A stretch of 64,000 nt of DNA from Natronoarchaeum philippinense (GTDB lineage Archaea; Halobacteriota; Halobacteria; Halobacteriales; Natronoarchaeaceae), in NCBI RefSeq assembly GCF_900215575.1, contig NZ_OBEJ01000001.1, positions 558,001-622,000 of the forward strand, read 5' to 3'. Positions 8,055 to 16,754 of this stretch are shown here, one piece after another. Both the position numbers and the translations under genes were made by a program. Within the stretch, counting starts at the first letter, position 1. The number at the start of each line of letters is the position of its first letter. The notes under the pieces are model-generated. The model worked only from the letters and a program-made list of their open reading frames with translations. It ran no database searches and had not been told where the DNA came from.

Positions 8055-9137
8055 TCACGCCGAACCGAGCAGCCGATCCACGTCGATCCGCGGTACCGCA
8101 AACTGGACCACGACCAGCGCCACCAGTCCGATGCAGAGGTAGCCGACGACGGCGGTCCACGTCGTCGCCGTGGGACTGTCGATCGCCAGCTTTGCGATCG
8201 TGTTGAGCGGGTGCTCGGGCAGGAGCGTCGTCACGCCAGCGATCGTGAGGATGCCGAAGGAGTAGAGGAACTGCGCCTGCCGGCGGTCCGCCGTCACCAG
8301 CGCCAGCCCGATCCCCATCGACACCACCGCGAGCGCGAGCGCGCCCGAGACTGCGATGAGCGCCGGCGCGTTCGCCACCGATGTCCCGTTGAACTCCAGC
8401 AACACCAGCCACAGCGCCGCCTGAACGGGCGCCAGCCCGGCCGCGGCGAGCAACTTCCCGTCGACGATCTCCCGGAGCTCGATCGGGGCGACCGCGAGCA
8501 GTTCCAGCGTGCCCCGCTCTAGCTCCTCGGTGACGGCGTCGACCGCGAGGCTGCCGCTGATGAACACCGGCAGGAGGATCAACAGCGGGACGAGCACGGT
8601 GTAGGTGAACCCGTAGTAGGAGTTGCCGGCCGGCGCCTCGGGCACGCCGAGGGGCTGCTCGTCGAGGAACTGGCTGCGCTGGTCGCGCTCGTAGCGCTCG
8701 TACTCCAGTAGCGTCTCTTGGAGCGAGACGACGACGAGCGTCGACTCGACGCCGGCGTCGGGCGCGATCACCTCGACGCCAATCGTCCCGTCCGACCGCT
8801 GGTTGGTTATCAACGCGGCGTCGATCGCCCGGTTACGGTAGCCTTCGCGCACGTCTGCGGCCGAGTCGTACACGATCGGCTGGACGCCGTCTTGCTGATT
8901 TGCGATGGCGACCAGATCGTTGCGCTGCTCCCCGGCGACGCCGACGGACACCGTCTGTCCCTCCGCACCCGAGGGATCGTACAGCGAGACGAGCCCGACG
9001 ACGAGGAACGACGAGAACGCGGCGACGAACAGCTGGATCACCAGCGCGAGCACGATCGTCTTCTCGCTTTTGAGCGTCGCCAGTTCGCGCTTGGCGATCG
9101 TCAGGCGCGACCCCAGCGGCGAGCCCTCACGCGACAT
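8055..9137 (-). CDS. ABC-2 type transporter permease
   Basis: A 360-residue membrane permease, third gene of an ABC exporter operon. One N-terminal membrane helix (about 26-50) is followed by an extracytoplasmic domain of roughly 130 residues. Then come five to six helices beginning at GFTYTVLVPLLILLPVF, with the ABC-2 signature region ELERGTLELLAVAPI. This matches the NatB/ABC-2 membrane family. Its start overlaps the stop of the permease-protease fusion by 11 bp, so the two are probably translated together. Substrate unknown; NatAB-like sodium export is one possibility only. Confidence 0.88.
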   Translation of the reverse strand: MSREGSPLGSRLTIAKRELATLKSEKTIVLALVIQLFVAAFSSFLVVGLVSLYDPSGAEGQTVSVGVAGEQRNDLVAIANQQDGVQPIVYDSAADVREGYRNRAIDAALITNQRSDGTIGVEVIAPDAGVESTLVVVSLQETLLEYERYERDQRSQFLDEQPLGVPEAPAGNSYYGFTYTVLVPLLILLPVFISGSLAVDAVTEELERGTLELLAVAPIELREIVDGKLLAAAGLAPVQAALWLVLLEFNGTSVANAPALIAVSGALALAVVSMGIGLALVTADRRQAQFLYSFGILTIAGVTTLLPEHPLNTIAKLAIDSPTATTWTAVVGYLCIGLVALVVVQFAVPRIDVDRLLGSA

Positions 9138-11184
9138 AGCTGGTCACCCCCAGATTGTACAGCGTGTGCAGGACGATCGCACACACGAGCGTCGCCACGT
9201 AATGCCAGCGCCCGCGCCGGGCACCGACAGCCGAGACGATCGCCGTCACGGCGTGAAGCGCCAGCGGGAGGAAAAACAACACCACGGCGATCGCCGGATC
9301 GTATTGGGCGGCCTGCGGGAACGCGATACGACCCAGATCGAGCGACGTGATGCCGACGACGCTGACGACGTGGGTCGCCTTCTCGCCGACGAAGAAGCCG
9401 GCGCCGCTGGCGGCGCCGACGACGGCAGCCGACCGGAGCGTCGACGGCCAGCGGTTGTGGGCGAACCCGGCGTAGACGTGGAGGCTCTTGGCGATCTCCT
9501 CGACCACCGAGATCGACAGCAACAGCACCGGCGCCGACAGCGACAGCGGGAGCGCGAACAGAATCGCGATCGCCAGCAGTTCGGCGATCAGCACGAACGG
9601 GATCGACAGCGCGGTCACCGCGAAGACGCTACGCGCGCTCCGGGCGTAGTTCGCCAGCGCGTCCATCGCCTTGAGGTGGACGGCCCGCTGGCTGAACATG
9701 TCTTCCTCGCGATAGACGCCAGCGCCGAGCGCGAACAGCAGCGTGCTGGTGAGATACAGCGGCCCAGTCGAAAAGGCGTACTGGGCGGCGGTGACGGCTT
9801 CGCCCTGTAGGTCCCAGACGACGAGCGTCAGCGGCGAGATCAGCGCGATCGGCGTGACGTTCGTGAAGATCGCGGGCACGAACGCGTAGGAACTCAGCCC
9901 GACGCTGATCGTCACGGTGACGAATGTGAGTTCCTTGAACGACCGCGAGAACATCGCCCCGACGAACGCGGCCGACAGAAACAGCGCCGCGAGCGGAACG
10001 ACCGCGGCGACCGAGAGCGGGCCCCCACCGATCGCCAGTGCGATCGCCGCCGAGACGATCGCCAGCCCGAGCAGGTACGGCAGCGTCTTGCCGGTCACGA
10101 TGGCGCCGCGGCCGACCGGCGAGACGAGCATCAGTTCGCCGCGGCGATTGATCCGCTCGTTCATGATCGAGCCGCTGTAGAGTTGGATGACGAAGTTCAT
10201 CGGGACAATAAACAGGAACGCGAGCACGAGCGACTGCATCGGAAACGGCGGGGAAATCTCGGCCGGCGAACTGGCCGTGCTGTCGTCGGCGACGATGCTG
10301 CCGAGCAGTCCGCCCGACGAGCCGTCGTCGGCGCCAGAGCCACTGTTGTCGCCGGAGCCGTCGGCGTCCCCACCAGCGGCGTCGCCGCTCCCGCTATCTG
10401 ATCCGGACGTGTCCGAGCCGTTGTCGGATCCGGAACCGTTAGCTTGTCCGTCACCGCTTCCGCTCGATCCGTCCGTACTGCCGGACCCGTCACCGCTGCC
10501 GCCGCTCCCGCTGTCTGTGCCGCCGGCTCCGTCGTCTCCGCTGTCCGTCCCAGTATCCCCGGTGCCGCTATCTGTCGTCCCGTCGGTCGACCCGGTATCA
10601 GAGCCGTCGGGCTGCGTTCCGGCATCAGCACCGCCGCTTACATCAGCCGGCGGGCGCTCGACGTACCGGAGATCGACGGTTACCGGGAACGCGGCGGTCT
10701 GGTTGGGCTGGTCGCGCATCAGCTCGTAGTTGTACGCCTCGACGGCGTTGCTGAACTCCGAGTACGCGGCCTCGCTCTTGCGGATCGAACTGTTGTATCT
10801 GACGACCGATCCCTCGATCAGCAGTTCCATCTCACCGTCGTCGATCGCATTCCCCTCAGGCTCGACCGGGCGGAACGCCGAGCTGTTCTCGACGACGGGG
10901 TGGTAGGGGTTCGACTCGTCGACGCCGACGCGATAGATTCCCTCGTCCAGCGCGGCGCTGCCGCCGAGCGCGGCCGGCGCGACGAGCGCGACCAACAGCG
11001 CGCCGACGGCGCCGAGCACGACGGTTCGCCTGTCGATCGTGCCGGCCGAGCGCGTGACTTCCCAGCGCGCGATGCGAAGTGATTTGCGGGCAAACGTCCA
11101 CGCCGCGGCGAGGACGGCGCGAAGCCATCCCGCGACGCCGCGAAGCCGCCCCGCAACGGCGCCGAAGACGGACCGGCGCGTCAC
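9127..11184 (-). CDS. ABC-2 permease fused to PrsW-type intramembrane protease
   Basis: A 685-residue membrane protein with two recognisable parts. The N-terminal part (about 1-500) is an ABC-2 permease: a helix at 54-75, an extracytoplasmic loop, then helices from 317, with NERINRRGELMLVSPV as the ABC-2 signature. Residues 183-300 of the loop are a Gly/Ser/Asp/Thr low-complexity spacer. The C-terminal part (about 515-685) is a PrsW-like glutamic or metallo intramembrane protease: EEIAK at 562-566, Gly-Phe-Phe...Glu601 in GFFVGEKATH, His644 and His673 in HTLYNLG. The start is a GTG overlapping the ATPase stop (GTGA). Permease-CPBP fusions are known in NatB proteins; a PrsW version is less familiar. 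Confidence 0.85.
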   Translation of the reverse strand: MTRRSVFGAVAGRLRGVAGWLRAVLAAAWTFARKSLRIARWEVTRSAGTIDRRTVVLGAVGALLVALVAPAALGGSAALDEGIYRVGVDESNPYHPVVENSSAFRPVEPEGNAIDDGEMELLIEGSVVRYNSSIRKSEAAYSEFSNAVEAYNYELMRDQPNQTAAFPVTVDLRYVERPPADVSGGADAGTQPDGSDTGSTDGTTDSGTGDTGTDSGDDGAGGTDSGSGGSGDGSGSTDGSSGSGDGQANGSGSDNGSDTSGSDSGSGDAAGGDADGSGDNSGSGADDGSSGGLLGSIVADDSTASSPAEISPPFPMQSLVLAFLFIVPMNFVIQLYSGSIMNERINRRGELMLVSPVGRGAIVTGKTLPYLLGLAIVSAAIALAIGGGPLSVAAVVPLAALFLSAAFVGAMFSRSFKELTFVTVTISVGLSSYAFVPAIFTNVTPIALISPLTLVVWDLQGEAVTAAQYAFSTGPLYLTSTLLFALGAGVYREEDMFSQRAVHLKAMDALANYARSARSVFAVTALSIPFVLIAELLAIAILFALPLSLSAPVLLLSISVVEEIAKSLHVYAGFAHNRWPSTLRSAAVVGAASGAGFFVGEKATHVVSVVGITSLDLGRIAFPQAAQYDPAIAVVLFFLPLALHAVTAIVSAVGARRGRWHYVATLVCAIVLHTLYNLGVTSYVA
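10285..10638 (-). repeat. Low-complexity Gly/Ser/Asp/Thr spacer inside the permease-PrsW gene
   Basis: About 118 codons made almost only of Gly, Ser, Asp and Thr, in imperfect short units such as GSGSGD and TDSG. It lies in the extracytoplasmic loop between the first membrane helix and the main helical bundle. Such acidic, flexible segments suit a high-salt exterior and could be glycosylated at Ser/Thr. The DNA is correspondingly repetitive and may vary in length between strains. Confidence 0.85.
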
Positions 11185-12065
11185 GCCTCGGCCTCCTGTG
11201 GCGATTCGCCGGCAATTTCTAGGAAAATCTCTTCGAGGCTCGGCTCGTGGGTCTGGATGTCGACGACGGCACCGTCCTTTGCCTGCGCGCTCTCTCGGGT
11301 CCGCTCGACGGCGTCCATCGACTCGACGACGCGTCGGTAACGGCCGTTCTCCTGAACACTGCCTGCAACCTCGACATCGGTGTAGACGCGGTACTCGGTG
11401 GTGCCGTGGCGCTCGCGGATCTCGTCGAGCGAGCCGCGCGCGATGATCTCGCCGCGGTTCATCACGACGAGCCGATCGCAGAGGCTCTCGACGTGGAACA
11501 GGTTGTGCGCGCTGAACACGACGGTTCGACCCTCCTCGCTCAGCTCGCGGACGAACTCGATGATGTAGTTGGTCGTCAGCGGGTCGAGGCCGCTGGCGGG
11601 TTCGTCGAAGATCAGCACGTCCGGATCGTTGACCAGCGCGCGGGCGATGGCGACCTTGCGTTTCATCCCCTTGGACATGTCGCCGATGGCGCGCTCGCGG
11701 TGCTCCAAGTCCAGCCGATCCAGCGCCTCGGTGATCCGCTCGTCCGCGAGATCACGGGGCACGTCGTAGAGATCGGCGAAAAAGCGCAGATACGAGTGGG
11801 CGGTCATGTCCTCGTACAGCGGCGACTCCTCGGGGACCCACCCGAGATTTTGGCGCATCTCCGTCTCGCCGGCCCGGACGCCGGCGACCGTGGCGTCGCC
11901 GCTGGTCGGCTCGATCAACCCGGCGAGCATCTTCAGCGTCGTCGTCTTGCCCGCGCCGTTCGGACCGACGATGCCGAACACCTCGCCGGCCTCGACCGAG
12001 AAACTGCTGTCCTCAACGGCGACGAACCCGCTGTACTCCTTCCGTAGCGAGTCGACCTCGATCAC
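11181..12065 (-). CDS. ABC transporter ATP-binding protein
   Basis: A 294-residue cytoplasmic ATPase that powers the two downstream permeases. It has Walker A GPNGAGKTT (about residues 34-42), the signature LSxG variant MSKGMKRKV (about 135), Walker B VLIFDEPASGLDP (about 153-165) and the H-loop FSAHNLFHVE. A C-terminal extension of about 75 residues resembles NatA/CcmA-type exporters. It is the first gene of a three-gene operon (ATPase, permease-PrsW fusion, permease) with overlapping junctions. Confidence 0.93.
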   Translation of the reverse strand: MIEVDSLRKEYSGFVAVEDSSFSVEAGEVFGIVGPNGAGKTTTLKMLAGLIEPTSGDATVAGVRAGETEMRQNLGWVPEESPLYEDMTAHSYLRFFADLYDVPRDLADERITEALDRLDLEHRERAIGDMSKGMKRKVAIARALVNDPDVLIFDEPASGLDPLTTNYIIEFVRELSEEGRTVVFSAHNLFHVESLCDRLVVMNRGEIIARGSLDEIRERHGTTEYRVYTDVEVAGSVQENGRYRRVVESMDAVERTRESAQAKDGAVVDIQTHEPSLEEIFLEIAGESPQEAEA

Positions 12066-12150
12066 GATACCGCGAAGGAAGTGTGCCGTCCTGTTAAATT
12101 ATCGGTCCGGGAAGGTGTCGACTAGCTGAATAGTATCAGTCCAGCGCCGA

Positions 12151-12585
12151 TCAGAGGCCGACGCCGACGGCGTAGGCCCACTCAGCACTCCCGGCCGCCA
12201 GAAACGCCAGCGCGGCGCCGAGCATTGCGACGTTCTTGAGGAAGGCGGTCATCTCGTCTTGTTGCTGGTCTTCGGGGACTGCCCAGAAGTCGTGCATCAG
12301 CGGCGTCGTCACGACGAGGAACGCGACGATCGCGCCGGCCGCGAGCACCGGAAAGACGCCGAGCAAGATGCCGAGGCCGCCGAAGAGCAACATCCCGCCG
12401 GTAAACGGCACTGCGAGCGAGGCCGCCGGAACGCCCTTCATCTCGGCGTACCCGCTCATCGAGTCGGCGTTCTGGAAGTGGTTCAGTCCCATAAATGCCA
12501 GTACGACGCCGAACAGCACCCGGGCAACGAGAAACGCCTCGCTGGCGCCCGGGCCGCTCAGGAACAGCGGGGTGACGCCGTTCAT
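12151..12585 (-). CDS. DoxX family membrane protein
   Basis: A 144-residue four-helix membrane protein of the DoxX family, whose members are linked to oxidative stress or quinone-related redox functions. Typical landmarks are LVARVLFGVVLAFMGLNHF at the start, the GGMLLFGGLGILLGVFPVLAA core and HDFWAVPEDQQQDEMTAFLKN before the last helices. It is divergent from an HxlR regulator, the classic arrangement in which the redox- or electrophile-sensing regulator controls DoxX. Two copies of a palindromic site lie in the shared promoter. Confidence 0.9.
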   Translation of the reverse strand: MNGVTPLFLSGPGASEAFLVARVLFGVVLAFMGLNHFQNADSMSGYAEMKGVPAASLAVPFTGGMLLFGGLGILLGVFPVLAAGAIVAFLVVTTPLMHDFWAVPEDQQQDEMTAFLKNVAMLGAALAFLAAGSAEWAYAVGVGL

Positions 12586-12659
12586 CGAGCCACCTCCGTC
12601 CGTGCCGTTCTGCCTTGGTCAACCGGTGCGTCGGATCGCCGCATCTGTAGTATCATTAC

Positions 12660-12720
12660 GTCACCTGGTTAGGAACCGAACCTATATATTCATTCGGCGA
12701 CAATGCAGTCACCAGGTAAC
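12660..12720. promoter_or_regulatory. Divergent DoxX/HxlR promoter with two palindromic operator-like sites
   Basis: GTCACCTGGTTAG (12660-12672) and GTCACCAGGTAAC (12708-12720) are two copies of one site, GTCACC-W-GGT, 48 bp apart. The second is itself nearly palindromic (GTCACC-A-GGTAAC). They bracket a TATA-like element (cctatata, around 12681-12688), and the second copy ends 4 bp before the HxlR start codon. This layout suits autoregulation by an HxlR dimer. Confidence 0.55.
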
Positions 12721-12724
12721 AGCG

Positions 12725-13072
12725 ATGTCATCTGACCTCCAGCAGACGCGAGCGGACGCCCAAGACGAGAAAAGTGGTCCCTGTGCGGTTATTAAGTCGT
12801 TCGACCAGATCGGGTCCCAGTGGCGACTCGTTGTCCTCCACGACCTGCAGGGCGCGGAAAAACGGTTCAACGAGCTGAAACGGTCGACGGACGCGAGCTC
12901 GCGGACGCTCTCGCGCGTGCTCGACGATCTCGAAGACCTCGGCTTCGTCGACCGGCGCATGGAAGAAGACGCACCGGTCGCTACCTACTACAGTCTCACC
13001 GACAAGGGCAGATCGCTCTGTCCCGTCTTCGACGAGATCGAAGACTGGGCCGGCGATTGGCTCGACGAATAG
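12725..13072 (+). CDS. HxlR family winged-helix regulator
   Basis: A 115-residue DNA-binding protein of the HxlR family. Family features are PCAVIKSFDQIGSQWRLVVLHDLQ, the recognition region RFNELKRSTDASSRTLSRVLDDLEDLGFVDR and the wing with YYSLTDKGRSL. A Cys near residue 20 lies in the position (just before the first helix) where redox-sensing HxlR proteins carry a reactive Cys; sensing here is inferred. The ATG at 12725 follows one of the two operator-like palindromes directly. The divergent DoxX gene is the likely target. Confidence 0.9.
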   Translation: MSSDLQQTRADAQDEKSGPCAVIKSFDQIGSQWRLVVLHDLQGAEKRFNELKRSTDASSRTLSRVLDDLEDLGFVDRRMEEDAPVATYYSLTDKGRSLCPVFDEIEDWAGDWLDE

Positions 13073-13107
13073 CGACGAGCAGAATCACTCGCACCGCTGT
13101 CGTCCAA

Positions 13108-13362
13108 TTACGCGGTCCGGCGGCGTCCGGGCGGATTCCGGAACAGTCCGTCGCCGACCGCAAGCGCGGCGACGACGGCGCCGCCGACGAGCGCGGACTG
13201 GGACGGGATCGAGAGTATCTGACCGAGGAGCGCAGCGACCACCAGTGCCGCCGGAATTGCGGCGAGCACGAGATCGTGTCTCGACACCGACGGCGGCCGG
13301 TCCGAATCCCCGGTGTTCGCAACCGATTCCGTTCGACGTCGATCTGGCGCTCTCTCGACCAT
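13108..13362 (-). CDS. Small haloarchaeal membrane protein
   Basis: An 84-residue protein with a charged N-terminus (MVERAPDRRR) and two membrane helices (HDLVLAAIPAALVVAALLGQ and SALVGGAVVAALAVGDGLF), ending in basic residues. I know this pattern as a conserved but uncharacterised haloarchaeal small protein. The start at 13362 is chosen because a TATA-like ttttagtg (minus strand, 13397-13404) lies at a suitable distance; a longer form starting at 13458 is possible. No function is assigned. Confidence 0.7.
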   Translation of the reverse strand: MVERAPDRRRTESVANTGDSDRPPSVSRHDLVLAAIPAALVVAALLGQILSIPSQSALVGGAVVAALAVGDGLFRNPPGRRRTA

Positions 13363-13612
13363 CTGTAACACCTCCTCGCGTGCTAGTAGCGGCGGCGCTT
13401 CACTAAAATCCATCGCCGAGCGTTTTCTCGAAGTTGGTTCGTATTTCCTCTTGACCACAGCATTTAATTCTCATAAGTTATAGCGTGCTACAGCTCTGTC
13501 CGACCCATCTCCTGCAGTCGGTCTGACGTTCCAGTGGCGCCGCTGCGATGCCACCGGACGTGTGACAGAACGGAAAGAGAGACCGAACAGAAACGCGGTC
13601 GCCGCGGCGTCG

Positions 13613-14608
13613 TTACGCGCGAAGCTCGTCGAGTCGCTCGCGGCCGGGCGCGATCAGGTCGTCGAGATACGCCGCGAGCGTGCCCTTGGCGTCGGCCGGG
13701 TGAAGCTCGCCGTTCTCGAGGGCCTCGGCCAGTTCCTCGTAGTCCTCGTAGGTGACGTTACCGCCGTACTCGTCGGGGCGCTCGACGGTCACGGCGTCGA
13801 AGCGGGGGAACACGTGGTACTGGAACAGTTCGAGCACGGGGTTTTCGCGCTCGACGCCGTCCTCGGTCGGCTCGGGGTCCGCGGTCGGCGGGCAGTACGC
13901 CGAGTTGATCTTGTCTTCGAGCTCGTCGGCCGAATCCTCCATCGAGATCGTCACGCCGGCGCTGGAGGCCATCTTGCCCTCGCCGGTCGTCAGGTCGGCG
14001 ATGATCGGCGTGTGCAGCGCGGGGCGCACGTCGTAGTCGAGATCCGGAAGCTCCTCGCGGGCGAGCATGTGAACCTTGCGCTGGTCGAGACCGCCGACCG
14101 CGAGATCCACGTCGAGGTACTCGATGTCGAGCGCCTGCATCAGCGGGTAGACGAGATGCGAGACTTTCGCGGTGTCGCCGCCCTGCAGTTCGGCCATCGC
14201 GCGCTGGGCTCGGTTGAGCGAGGTCGACAGCTCCATCTGGTGTACGTCGAGCACGAAGTCCTCGTCGAGTTGGTACTCCGAGCCGTAGACGAACTCGGTC
14301 TGCTCGGCGTCGAGGCCGTACGCGAGGAACTGCTCGCGCATCTGCTCGGCCGTCTCGCGGATCTCCTCGAACGTGCCCTTGCCGTTGAGGTAGGCGTGCA
14401 CGTCGGCGAGCAACACGACGACATCCATGCCGGCCTCCTGCAGGTCGATCAGCTTGTTCGCGGTCAGCAGGTGGCCAACGTGGAGCACGCCGGAGGGCTC
14501 GTAGCCGACGTAGGCGCGCTTGCCCTCGGGGTCGGCTGCGAGGTCCTCGACCTCCTCCTCGGTGACGACCTCCTCGGCGTTGCGCGTAATCAGATCGTAG
14601 TCGTCCAT
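13613..14608 (-). CDS. tyrS: Tyrosyl-tRNA synthetase
   Basis: Charges tRNA-Tyr. The 331-residue class I synthetase has the archaeal/eukaryotic short form without the bacterial S4-like tail. Motifs are YVGYEPSGVLHVGH (HIGH equivalent near residues 34-47) and the KMSKS equivalent EGKMASSAG (near 205). The start at 14608 (MDDYDLITRN) is the family start; a 39-residue upstream extension has no family counterpart. It is divergent from birA. Confidence 0.96.
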   Translation of the reverse strand: MDDYDLITRNAEEVVTEEEVEDLAADPEGKRAYVGYEPSGVLHVGHLLTANKLIDLQEAGMDVVVLLADVHAYLNGKGTFEEIRETAEQMREQFLAYGLDAEQTEFVYGSEYQLDEDFVLDVHQMELSTSLNRAQRAMAELQGGDTAKVSHLVYPLMQALDIEYLDVDLAVGGLDQRKVHMLAREELPDLDYDVRPALHTPIIADLTTGEGKMASSAGVTISMEDSADELEDKINSAYCPPTADPEPTEDGVERENPVLELFQYHVFPRFDAVTVERPDEYGGNVTYEDYEELAEALENGELHPADAKGTLAAYLDDLIAPGRERLDELRA

Positions 14609-14708
14609 ACGGGGACTCTGACAGGGCGGCAATTTAGGGCTTCCCAACTCCGGCGGGCGTCGACAGCACTCGGAAGCACCTAAGGATCGGCCACCGAAAG
14701 AGAGGGGT

Positions 14709-15629
14709 ATGAACGACACGCGCAAGGCCGTCCTCGACGCGCTCGACGACGGCCCGGTGACCGGACCCGATCTAGCGGCGCAACTCGACGTTTCGCGGGC
14801 GGCGGTCTGGAAGCACGTCGAGGCGCTCCGCGAGGACGGCTTCGAGATCGACAGTGGCGACGACGGCTACCGGCTGGAGTCGGTGCCGGAGTTTGGTGGC
14901 CCTGCGGTCGAGTACGGACTCGACGCGCCCTTCGATGTCGAGTACCACGAGAGCGTCCCGAGCACCAACGTCGTCGCCCGAGAGCTCGCCGACGACGGCG
15001 CCAGCGACGTGGCCGTACTCGCCGACGAACAGACCGGCGGAAAAGGACGACTCGACCGCGAGTGGACCTCGCCAAGCGGCGGCGTCTGGCTGAGTGTCGT
15101 TCTCCGGCCCGATCTGCCACCCGCCCGCGTTCCGATGCTGACACTCGCGGCGGCGGTCGCGGCGACCGACGCCGCCCGCGAAGCTGGCGTCGACGCCGAA
15201 ATCAAGTGGCCCAACGACGTGCTCGTCGGCGACCGCAAGCTCGTCGGCATCCTCACCGAGATGGAAGGCGAGGCCGACCGAGTCTCGTGGGTCATCCCCG
15301 GCATCGGCGTCAACGCGAACATCCCCGCCGACGAGTTGCCCGAGGGCGCCGTCAGCCTCCAGACCGAGGTCGGTCCCGTCGAGCGCCGGTTGTTCGTCCA
15401 GCGCCTGCTCGAACGACTCGACGAGCTTCGGTCCGATCCGGACGCCATCCTCGACGCGTGGCGCGAGCGGTCGGCGACGCTCGGTCAGGAGGTTCGTGTC
15501 GAGACGCCAGAGGGCATCGTCGAGGGAGTAGCGAAAGATGTCGACCTCCCGGGAACGCTGCTCGTCGAAACCGACGACGGCGTCGAGCGCATCCACGCGG
15601 GCGACTGCGAGCACCTCCGCCCGGCCTGA
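14709..15629 (+). CDS. birA: Bifunctional biotin-protein ligase / biotin operon repressor
   Basis: Attaches biotin to biotin-dependent carboxylases via biotinyl-AMP. A 306-residue protein with an N-terminal winged HTH (about 1-58, LAAQLDVSRAAVWKHVEALREDG), the catalytic domain with the adenylate-binding loop GGKGRLDREW (about 109-118) and KWPNDV (about 165), and a small C-terminal SH3-like domain. The HTH suggests a DNA-binding role, as in bacterial BirA, though no biotin genes are next to it here. Confidence 0.95.
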   Translation: MNDTRKAVLDALDDGPVTGPDLAAQLDVSRAAVWKHVEALREDGFEIDSGDDGYRLESVPEFGGPAVEYGLDAPFDVEYHESVPSTNVVARELADDGASDVAVLADEQTGGKGRLDREWTSPSGGVWLSVVLRPDLPPARVPMLTLAAAVAATDAAREAGVDAEIKWPNDVLVGDRKLVGILTEMEGEADRVSWVIPGIGVNANIPADELPEGAVSLQTEVGPVERRLFVQRLLERLDELRSDPDAILDAWRERSATLGQEVRVETPEGIVEGVAKDVDLPGTLLVETDDGVERIHAGDCEHLRPA

Positions 15630-15671
15630 CGGCGGCTCAACCTCGAACCTCCGACCTACTGCGGCACTTTC

Positions 15672-16685
15672 CTATAGCAGCACACGCTTTATATCGCCCT
15701 GTCCGGCGCGTCGGACGACAGCACGCACCACGTCACGGGCACCGGTGAGATTGTCCGAGTCGCCGTCCAGCACCAGCAGCTTCGCGTCTCTGCCCTCGGC
15801 GACGACGCCGCGATTCAGCCCGGCGATCTCGGCGCCGTTGACCGTCGCCATCCGGAGCACGTCCTCGGCGGGGAGATCGAGTAGCTTGGCGGCAAAGGCC
15901 ATCTCCCGGAACATCGAGGGGCTGTTCGTCATCACGTTGTCAGTTCCGAGCGCGAGCGTCGTCCGCTCGGCGAGCTCGCCGGCGGGTGGCAGCCCCACGT
16001 CGGTCACGACGTTCGAGCGCGGGCAGAGCACGATCGGCACCTCGCTGTCGTCGACTCGATCGAGCTGGTAGGGCTCGGGGTGGACCATGTGGACCAGAAA
16101 GTCCGGATCGAGATCGAGCGCGGCGTCGATGTCGGTGCTGTCGACTTCGCCGGCGTGAATGCCGAAGAGTTTCCCGGCCTCGCGGGTGGCCCGGCGCTCG
16201 TGCTCGAACTCGGCGTCGTTGGCGCCGCTGGCGCCGAACCCGTCGCTGGCCCGCATGGCGTCGGCGGTCTCTCGTCCCAGCACGACCGGGTCGAGGTCGA
16301 CGCCGCTGGCGGCATCCTCGATCATCTCGACGCCCGGGACGCCGCCCTCGCGGAACTCGATGCACGTGCTCGTCCCGGTCGCCTGCATGAATCGCAGCGA
16401 GCGCGTCATCCCCTCGACCAGTTCGGCCCGGTCGGCGGCGTCGAGCAGTCGGTGTTTCAGTCCGTCCGGGGGAGCGACGAGTTCTTCCAGCGTCAGCCCG
16501 CCGCCGGCCTCCTTTGCGATCGAGTCGCCGAGGTGAGTGTGCGCGTTGACGAACGCCGGCAGAATCACGTCGCCGCTGTCGGTCGTCGTCTCCTCGATCG
16601 ATACGATCTCGCCGTCCTCGACCACGACGCGGCCCTCGATCGGGTCGAACGCGCGCCCGCGAAGGACGGTCCCTTCAAGTTCCAT
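15672..16685 (-). CDS. Amidohydrolase family protein (deaminase/chlorohydrolase type)
   Basis: A 337-residue metal-dependent hydrolase of the amidohydrolase superfamily. The metal ligands can be traced: His49 and His51 in NAHTHLGD, His177 in FGIHAGE, His199/His202 in LVHMVHPE and Asp249 in LGTDNVM. A composite beta-sandwich is formed by both ends (MELEGTVLRG and KLLVLDGDSDNL). The pattern is that of cytosine-deaminase/SsnA-like members, which deaminate purines, pyrimidines or related compounds. It is shorter than the usual 400-plus residues; the substrate cannot be named. Confidence 0.85.
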   Translation of the reverse strand: MELEGTVLRGRAFDPIEGRVVVEDGEIVSIEETTTDSGDVILPAFVNAHTHLGDSIAKEAGGGLTLEELVAPPDGLKHRLLDAADRAELVEGMTRSLRFMQATGTSTCIEFREGGVPGVEMIEDAASGVDLDPVVLGRETADAMRASDGFGASGANDAEFEHERRATREAGKLFGIHAGEVDSTDIDAALDLDPDFLVHMVHPEPYQLDRVDDSEVPIVLCPRSNVVTDVGLPPAGELAERTTLALGTDNVMTNSPSMFREMAFAAKLLDLPAEDVLRMATVNGAEIAGLNRGVVAEGRDAKLLVLDGDSDNLTGARDVVRAVVRRAGQGDIKRVLL

Positions 16686-16754
16686 GGCTGCTAGGAGGTG
16701 ACTCGGGACTATTCTATCTGTCTTTGCGAACGCAAGTCTCGCCGCGAGGAGGGC

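Noticed and set aside
10285-10638. Tandem repeat in the permease-PrsW gene as a CRISPR-like array
   Set aside because: The repetition is irregular, in frame and encodes a Gly/Ser/Asp spacer; there are no spacers of constant length.
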